Origin: Costus lasius
Taxonomy: Eukaryota; Streptophyta; Magnoliopsida; Zingiberales; Costaceae
Reading direction: 5' to 3'
DNA: 64,000 nt
NCBI GenBank assembly: GCA_027563935.2
Contig: CM050451.1
Location: forward strand, 31,387,565-31,451,564
Shown here: positions 57,354-64,000 of the stretch, piece after piece
How the letters are laid out: the number at the start of each line of letters is the position of its first letter
Position numbering within the stretch: position 1 is the stretch's first letter
Notes under the pieces: generated by a model
Told to the model about the DNA's origin: nothing
The model's input: only the letters and a program-made list of their open reading frames with translations
The model's database searches: none
Translations under genes and position numbers: made by a program

Positions 57354-58961
57354 CGTTTCTACAACAAACAAGAAAAGCAGATTAGCACTACTTCAAATCA
57401 TTTAAACTGGACTTATTTTAATTGATCATGGCTCCCACTATTTTAATCGAATTGACAACCCACAAAGTCAATCGGGAAATTCAAGATTTCCTAGTGAGAT
57501 GGGATCCTTGTTGCTCACACGGCCTCGCGTCCCGCTAGGGCAGGATGTACTGCACGAGGTGACGCATGTATCTCAAGGTAGGTGCGCCAGCCAATTGCAA
57601 CTTAGCAATTCCCCTTCTCAAGACAGTTCAAGCATTTTGTGCCCAGCTAGGGCTGAAACAACACAAAACCCTAACTTCTTGAGGTTGCCTCTAGAGTTCC
57701 ATCATGTGGCCATCACATATGAAAAACTAGTCAAGTCTATCCTGACCGTTATGCCCAGGGCCAACGAATTCCTTGCAAAGGCGCGTCCAGGATTTTAACT
57801 GGACTAGGGAAAACATTGTCACCACACGCCTCCTAAAGATAGATGGGTGTGTCCGCTAGGGTGGAAACAATGCACAGCACCATCGATAGATAGTTTGACG
57901 AGGGCTACACGTCAGAAGGCTACTAGACTTGATATTTGAATGAGGGTTTTGAGGTCTCATCAATTCAGTTTCATCTTTTGTCTAGCATTACAGGCATGCA
58001 ATCCTATAGTGATAACATAAAATAAAACATCATAGGCATGCTTTAGCAGATATGGAAAGCAGTAAAGGGATGATGTGATCATAGCCTATTCAAGACATTG
58101 AACCAACCCATGCCAGAAGAGGTTCAACTCTTGACCTAGGACTCAAGCCCCTAAAGACCTAACCTAACCGACTTCTATCTTGGTCTTCAAGCTCGGCTCC
58201 AAGGTCGTCCTCACCATGGTTTAGCTCTCAAACCCTAGATGTAGTTCTAGGGAAACCCTAGAAGCACCCTCATAGGGTCGGCCAATGCCATGGGCTTCCT
58301 TCAAGGATGATGCGCCACCAAGTAAGGGCCATCAAAGAGGGGTGCTTCTTGTGCCACCATGCAAGGTGCGCAAGCAAGCATGCATGCGCCTATCTTCAGG
58401 TGATGTGCGTCATCCTAATCTTCATCTTAATTAAAAGCAAAAAGAAAAGTGGCACGCAGGCCTCACAAGAGTACATCACAGGCATGCAAAGGGGCTTGAC
58501 TAATGATCACAACACCATGCACAATCAAGGCATTACTCATTCAATTCTACATGCTCATGAAAAACATAAAATTTCAAATTTTACTTTCTCATAAAACTAG
58601 TTTCTTTTTCTCATCTTCTTCTCACAAATCTTTTAGTTATTCGCAATTAATTTTCATGATGATTTCAAAGATCCTCTCGGCTGGTAATTTTGTCAGATCA
58701 AGAGACCCGGCCAGTCCGAAGACACAATGCCCATCCTACTTGACAAAATCACGTGCGCCTTTGATCTTTAAACCATGCAAGAAAAATAATCCAAAAATCC
58801 AAAAGAGATTGAAAAGGTGATAGAAACAAGAAACCCTAATTTTTCCTACTTTTAGAAAAAAACATTTGCCATGAAATTTGCAATTTTTGAAAATTGAAAT
58901 ATGGCATGTGAGCATGAAAAATATGAAAAGCATGAAAAACATCGTTCGAGTTTCGCAAGTC
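57354..58961 (-). other. B2 untranslated leader (about 1.6 kb)
   Basis: Alignable with the B1 leader. TTCTTGTTTGTTGTAG precedes gag. No conserved coding frame; small plus-strand frames (57499-57798, 58307-58594, 58503-58820) are judged fortuitous. Confidence 0.6.
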
Positions 58962-58973
58962 CCTCTGATACCA
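58962..58973 (-). promoter_or_regulatory. B2 primer-binding site
   Basis: TGGTATCAGAGG on minus, one base from the LTR; the unmutated form of the B1 site. Confidence 0.9.
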
Positions 58974-58974
58974 C

Positions 58975-59115
58975 TGTTGGGAAACCCCGGGGATATTTTA
59001 CAAATTTTCAGAGATGCAAACACGTTGCGCAGTGGAAGAATACCCCCGAAATAGGCCAGTCCCAAAAACCCAGTGAAGATCGTATGCGAAAGAGTCGACA
59101 TGATGAGATAGAAAG
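58975..59115 (-). mobile_element. B2 5' LTR, first 141 bp
   Basis: TGTTGGGAAACCCCGGGG start as in B0 and B1. It is cut at 59115 by A5; the rest lies beyond the window. Confidence 0.85.
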
Positions 59116-60813
59116 TGAAGAGTCCCCTTCGAGGGGGAGCAAAACCCTAAAGTGGTGGCGCAATCAAAGTAGGGGGCAGCGGATAAAGGGTTTCATAGAT
59201 CGAAGAGCATGTATCATATGATCAACTTAACAAAAACCGATTGCAAAAGAAGTGATTCGATCCATACCATTGCCATTTCTAGATGGCGCCTTGGAAGAAA
59301 GAGAGCAATGAAGATCTCCTCCAAATCGTCACACACAAGATGAGTCTTGGCTCCTTCTTGTCGTCCCTTGTGCTAGCAAGAGTCGTCCAAGGTGTCTCTG
59401 ATCGAATGCAAAAGGGAAAAGAGAGCTTTTTCTTTCTTGGCGTCTTTCTCTTGTCGCCTTAGACTTCCTCATACGAGAATGCCGCTCGATGACAACCCAA
59501 GGAGGCGTCAATTGCATGAAGAGGCAAGAGAGGGGCGACGTGTGTTCATGGCCACGTTTGAGAAGTGCTAAAAATAGCATCCCACTTCTCCATATGCGAT
59601 CTTGGGTTTACCCCAATCGCAAATGCCACATCACCATTGAACCATGCGCTCATCCATGAGCTGGTTCAAACCGATTTGGTCCACTAACCAAATAAACCAA
59701 GAAATAAGTCCAGATCAAAATAAACCCAAAGGCTCTCGATCTGACCGTCAATCTCTCAATGCTTCTGATCTGACTGATCTAGCACTCATTCTCTCGATCG
59801 AAGCTTACCGATCTCAAGCCCTAATCAATCAAACATGATCAGACCAGATCTCACTTTCAATCAGAGATTAAATCCCTTTAAACTGAACCCAAACAATTCA
59901 GTCCACACGATCTGACTTAAGTAAGCCATATCATCAAATTGTGCGACCCTGAGGGTTTCCTTTAAATGTCGGTAACGATAACTCACGTTATCACGATCAG
60001 TGAGGGGTATCTAGCAACACATCACTGTCTCCCGATATAAAGGAAAGAGTCTTCCAAGACTACACCCAAAAACAGCACAAGTGTGAATCAACATCACTAG
60101 GCATGCATATTTCCTTTGCCACTGGATGTTCTTATTGGACAAGCCTGTCAAGCCTGTAACTCCAATATGACAAGCATGATTAGATCAGATGAACATAGTC
60201 ATCTGGGTATGGCCATACACTTTCTCAATCATCTCATCCGAGGGGGGCCCCTTTAGAACATCACACTCCTTAAACAAGGAGACGGCAATCCTATGTCTAT
60301 CACTAGTGCCCTAACATGATTCAAGTTCACCATCCAAGATAGTCTATAATCATTGTGTTTCAAATGATATTGAACTATCTCAAAACAATGACAATCATCA
60401 TTTAGAAAACACAAGTGATCTCAAGTCAAAGGAAATGTGCTACTTGTCTCACTCAAGGAATATTCACATTGTGACAAACAATTGAACATCCTAGTAGGGT
60501 CTGTCCAGTACATCCGATGTACCCATGAGTCTACATCTTATTCCATGCTCGAAGCATCCTATAAGATTAGAACACATATTAGTCTCAATCATATCAAGGC
60601 TGTCTCATGTTCACCAAGATATCTCGACTAAGGACTTATAGCACGTCAGCCTAGCTGAACAGCTTTGAGACATTATTCAGAAGAACATATATTGCAGCAG
60701 ACAATGTAAACAACTGAATAATAACCATGCCTTTATAAACATAACAGTTTATTACATGATACAGATACATTCCCACAGGCCTCAAACATTAGCCTTAAGG
60801 GCATACCCCAACA
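59116..60813 (-). mobile_element. A5 3' LTR
   Basis: 1698 bp, TGAAGAGTCCCC...CATACCCCAACA, close to solo LTR A4 at its U5 end. GTATGGCCATAC at 60207-60218. Confidence 0.92.
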
Positions 60814-60824
60814 ATCTCCCACTT
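60814..60824 (-). promoter_or_regulatory. A5 polypurine tract
   Basis: AAGTGGGAGAT on minus beside the LTR. Confidence 0.87.
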
Positions 60825-60833
60825 GCACTTAAT

Positions 60834-63800
60834 CTAATGGTTGAGAAATCTCAAACCCATATTATTACAGTGCTTCTCATGCTTCTGCTGCGCCAGAGGC
60901 TTAGTAAGCGGGTCTGCTAGATTGTCATCTGTATGAACCTTGCAGATTTTGATCTCGCCACGATCTATGATCTCCCTGATCAAATGAAACCGTCTCTGTA
61001 TGTGCTTGGACTTCTGGTGCGACCGTGGTTCCTTTGCTTGTGCGATTGCTCCAGTGTTATCACAAAAGATAACCAAAGATCTGCACTCAAAGGAACGACA
61101 CCAAGTTCTCTCACGAACTTACGAATCCATACTGCCTCCTTGGATGCTTCCGAGGCTGCAACATACTCGGCTTCTGTTGTGGAATCAGCAACAGTTGACT
61201 GTTTGAAACTCTTCCACACCACTGCTCCTCCATTCAAGCTAAAAACATAGCCTGATTGCGATCGGAAATCATCCTGGTCCGACTGGAACGAAGCGTCAGT
61301 ATATCCTTCAATACTGAGTTCTTCCTGACCACCATATATCAAGAACATATCTTTGGTCCTCCGCAGATATTTTAAAATGTTCTTGACTGCAATCCAGTGC
61401 GCCACACCTGGATTACTTTGGAAACGACTGGTCACGCTTAACCCGTAAGCGACGTCTGGGCGAGTACACAACATCGCATACATAATGGATCCAATAGCCG
61501 AAGCATAAGGCGTATTGTCCATTTCATCTTTCTCAGTCTGTGTTTGTGGACACTGACTCTTCGAAAGACTCAGACCATGTCTGACTGGAAGATATCCTCG
61601 TTTAGAATTCTCTAAATGAAATCTCTCCAGGACCTTTTCGATGTAAGTACTCTGGCACAGCCCGAGAAGCCTCTTAGATCTATCCCTGTAGATCTTCACA
61701 CCTAATACATAGGCTGCTTCTCCTAGATCTTTCATCTGGAAACATTTCCTTAACCATGCCTTAACAGCATGCATTTCAGGAATGTCATTTCCAATGATCA
61801 AGATGTCATCGACGTAGAGGACTAGGAAAGTTATCACGCTCCCACTAAACCTCTTATATACACACGGGTCATCCTCGTTCTTGATGAAACCAAAATCAGT
61901 GACTGATTCATCAAAACGAATATTCCAGCTTCTTGATGCTTGCTTAAGTCCATAAATAGACTTCTTTAACTTGCATATCTTATGACGATCTGCTGGATTA
62001 GTGAAACCCTCAGGTTGTGTCATGTACACATCCTCATCCAGATTTCCATTTAGGAAAGCTGTTTTCACATCCATCTGCCAGATCTCATAATCATAATATG
62101 CAGCTATCGCGAAAAGAATCCGAATAGACTTAAACATAGCTACAGGTGAGAAAGTTTCATCATAATCTATCCCGTAGATTTGTTTGAAACCTTTCGCAAC
62201 TAGCCTGCCTTTATAGGTAACCACGTTACCATCCATGTCAATCTTCTTCTTGAAGATCCATTTACAGCCTATAGGGATAACTCCCGGAGGCGGATCAACC
62301 AAATCCCAAACTTGGTTATCTGACATGGAGTCCATCTCGGCGCGCATAGCTTCAAGCCATCTCGCTGACTCCGGTCCACTGACCGCATCTGCATAAGTGA
62401 GGGGTTCATCATTATCAATGATTTAGACTCCGTCATAGCGCTCAGGCTGTCGACGAATCCTTCCCGATCTTCGCAGTTCCCGTGATATCTGAGCCTCAGG
62501 TTGTTCAATAACCTGATCTACTGGCTCAGGCTCATCCAACTGTGCTTGAGCACTTTGTCCTTCCTCTGGATTCTCATCCAGCTTTATTTCTCTCCCACTG
62601 GCCTCTTGCAGAAGAAACTCCTTCTCAAGAAATATGGCCGTCCGAGCAACAAAAACCTTGTTCTCCTTGGGATCGAAGAAATAATAACCCTTAGTTTCCT
62701 TAGGGTAACCGACAAAGATACATTTGTCTGATCTGCTCTCTAGTTTCCCAGAGGCGAGCTTTTTGACATAAGCCTCGCAGCCCCAGATCCTGATAAATGT
62801 TAAGCTCGGCTGTTTCCCATACCATAACTCAAATGGCGTCTTTGAAACGGCCTTGGATGGCACTCGGTTTAGTACTTTTGCAGCTGTTTCCAGTGCAAAA
62901 CCCCAAAAGGAGTTGGGTAAAGAAGCCTGACTCATCATAGAACGAACCATATCAAGTAACGTTCTATTTCTCCTCTCGGACACACCATTCCATTGCGGTG
63001 TTCCTGGCGGAGTGAGCTGTGAGATAATCCCACACTCCTTCAGATAGTCAGTAAACGTATGACTCAAGTATTCTCCACCTCGATCTGAGCGAAGTGCCTT
63101 GATATTTCGGCCTAGCTGATTCTGTACTTCATTCTTGAACTCTTTGAACTTGTCAAAAGATTCACTCTTATGTCTCATCAGATAGACATAGCCATACCTA
63201 CTGAAATCATCAGTAAAGGTAATGAAGTACTGATAGCCACCTCTGGCATGTTTACTAAATGGCCCACACACATCACTGTGTATAAGGTCAAGTAAACCTG
63301 AAGCCCTTTGACCTTTGTGAGGAAAAGGTGACTTCGTCATTTTACCCATTAAACAAGCCTTGCATGTATCAATCTCCTTGTAGGAGAATGATCCCAGCAG
63401 TCCATAATCATGCAACCGCTTAATGCGTTTCTCGTTTATATGGCCTAAACGACTATGCCATAGCAAGGTGCTGTCATCAGCATACTTGGCTTTCTTAATA
63501 TCAATATTTTGTATAGAACGCTCCATGTCCAACATGAATAACCCATTGTTAATTGAACCAGTTGCATAAACAATATTATCAAAAGACAAAACACACTTTG
63601 AAATATTGCATTCAAAGGAAAATCCCTTCCTGACAAGAGCAGGAATGGAGATAATATTTTTAGTAATACTGGGAACAAAGTAACAATTGTTTAGTTCCAA
63701 TACAAGTCCAGATGGTAAAGAAATGAAGTAGTCTCCTACAGCAACAGCAGCAACCCGTGCCCCGTTTCCAACGCGTAGGTCCACCTCATGCTGTCCCACC

Positions 63801-64000
63801 TGTCTTCTTCTCTTGAGTTCCTGTACATTTGAACAAATGTGAACTCCACATGCAGTGTCCAACACCCATGATATAGAAGAAGAAAACATGACCTCAGTCA
63901 CGAATATACCTGAGCCAGAAGCGAAGCTTCCCCTCTTATCTCCTTGGAGCGCTTTACAGTCCTTTTTCCAGTGACCCAGCTGGCCACAGTGGAAACACCT
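60834..64000 (-). pseudogene. A5 gag-pol, 5'-incomplete in the window, two lesions
   Basis: From the zinc knuckle at the window edge (CFHCGQLGHWKKDC near 63960-64000) through protease DTACG, integrase (HSRLGH, CKACL, SDVCG, RSDRGGEY, VSERRN), RT (YVDDILII) and RNase H. A TAA replaces the Tyr codon of the linker segment GVYII near 62421. A 1-base loss near 61070 shifts the frame just before the RNase H CDN motif. Otherwise it is very close to A3. Gag and the 5' LTR lie outside, so its age cannot be estimated. Confidence 0.9.

Larger units (their letters stand above)
36535..59115 (-). mobile_element. Ty1/copia element B2 (family B), 3'-truncated, hosts A2
   Basis: Native parts are 36535-37335 (RT) and 55632-59115 (RT start, integrase, protease, gag stub, leader, primer site, first 141 bp of the 5' LTR). 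RNase H and the 3' LTR are missing at the junction with B0. A2 is inserted with TSD CTGAC, and the 5' LTR is cut by A5. Confidence 0.85.
59116..64000 (-). mobile_element. Ty1/copia element A5 (family A), partial, runs off the window
   Basis: 3' LTR 59116-60813, purine tract, then pol and the end of gag up to 64000. Candidate TSD GAAAG at 59111-59115 (other side not visible). Inserted in the B2 LTR. Confidence 0.92.

Overview
The window looks like nuclear DNA of a flowering plant, from a repeat-dense intergenic region. I find no host protein gene, rRNA, tRNA gene or CRISPR in 64 kb. The evidence is five Ty1/copia elements (plus a solo LTR of the same kind) with TG...CA long terminal repeats (LTRs), 5-bp target-site duplications (TSDs), primer sites complementary to initiator-Met tRNA (TGGTATCAGAG), purine-rich tracts before the 3' LTR, and Gag-protease-integrase-RT-RNase H reading frames. 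The species cannot be named from this. Gag style, an LTR of about 1.7 kb and a total of about 9.1 kb resemble the BARE-1/Angela lineage (inference).

Layout. 1-9803 holds non-coding, probably Ty3/gypsy-derived (LARD-like) debris. Element G (about 1-6677, minus strand) carries arrays of ATTACGG/CCGTAAT palindromes and two nested solo LTRs (293-1945, TSD TCTTC; 4780-5787, TSD GCCGT). A related LTR (H, 7222-8738) and an LTR fragment (J, 9355-9803) follow. From 9804 onward everything is copia. I use two family names. Family B is older, has LTRs of about 1.9-2.1 kb, and all copies are on the minus strand: B0, B1, B2. Family A is younger with LTRs of about 1.7 kb: A1 and A2 on plus; A3, solo A4 and A5 on minus.

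Nesting. B0 (9804-36534) contains B1 in its 3' LTR (10341-21487, TSD ACGGC), and B1 contains solo LTR A4 (19675-21373, TSD ATATG). B0 also contains A1 in pol (24223-33256), which has no TSD and is flanked by a 450-bp duplication of B0. B0 is joined abruptly at 36534/36535 to a second truncated copy, B2 (36535-59115). B2 contains A2 (37336-55631, TSD CTGAC), which contains A3 (44078-53161, TSD GTCTG). The B2 5' LTR is cut by A5 (59116 to beyond 64000).

Function. Only A3 keeps an uninterrupted 1294-residue Gag-Pol with every catalytic residue I looked for, plus two LTRs differing at about 4 of 1702 sites. It is the one copy that could still be autonomous. All others carry stops, frameshifts, lost start codons, large gag or integrase deletions, or are solo LTRs. 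The most interesting unexplained signals are non-coding: a duplicated leader hairpin with a compensatory change, a conserved splice-acceptor-like signal before gag in both families, a 12-bp palindrome kept in both families' LTRs, and the palindromic arrays in G.
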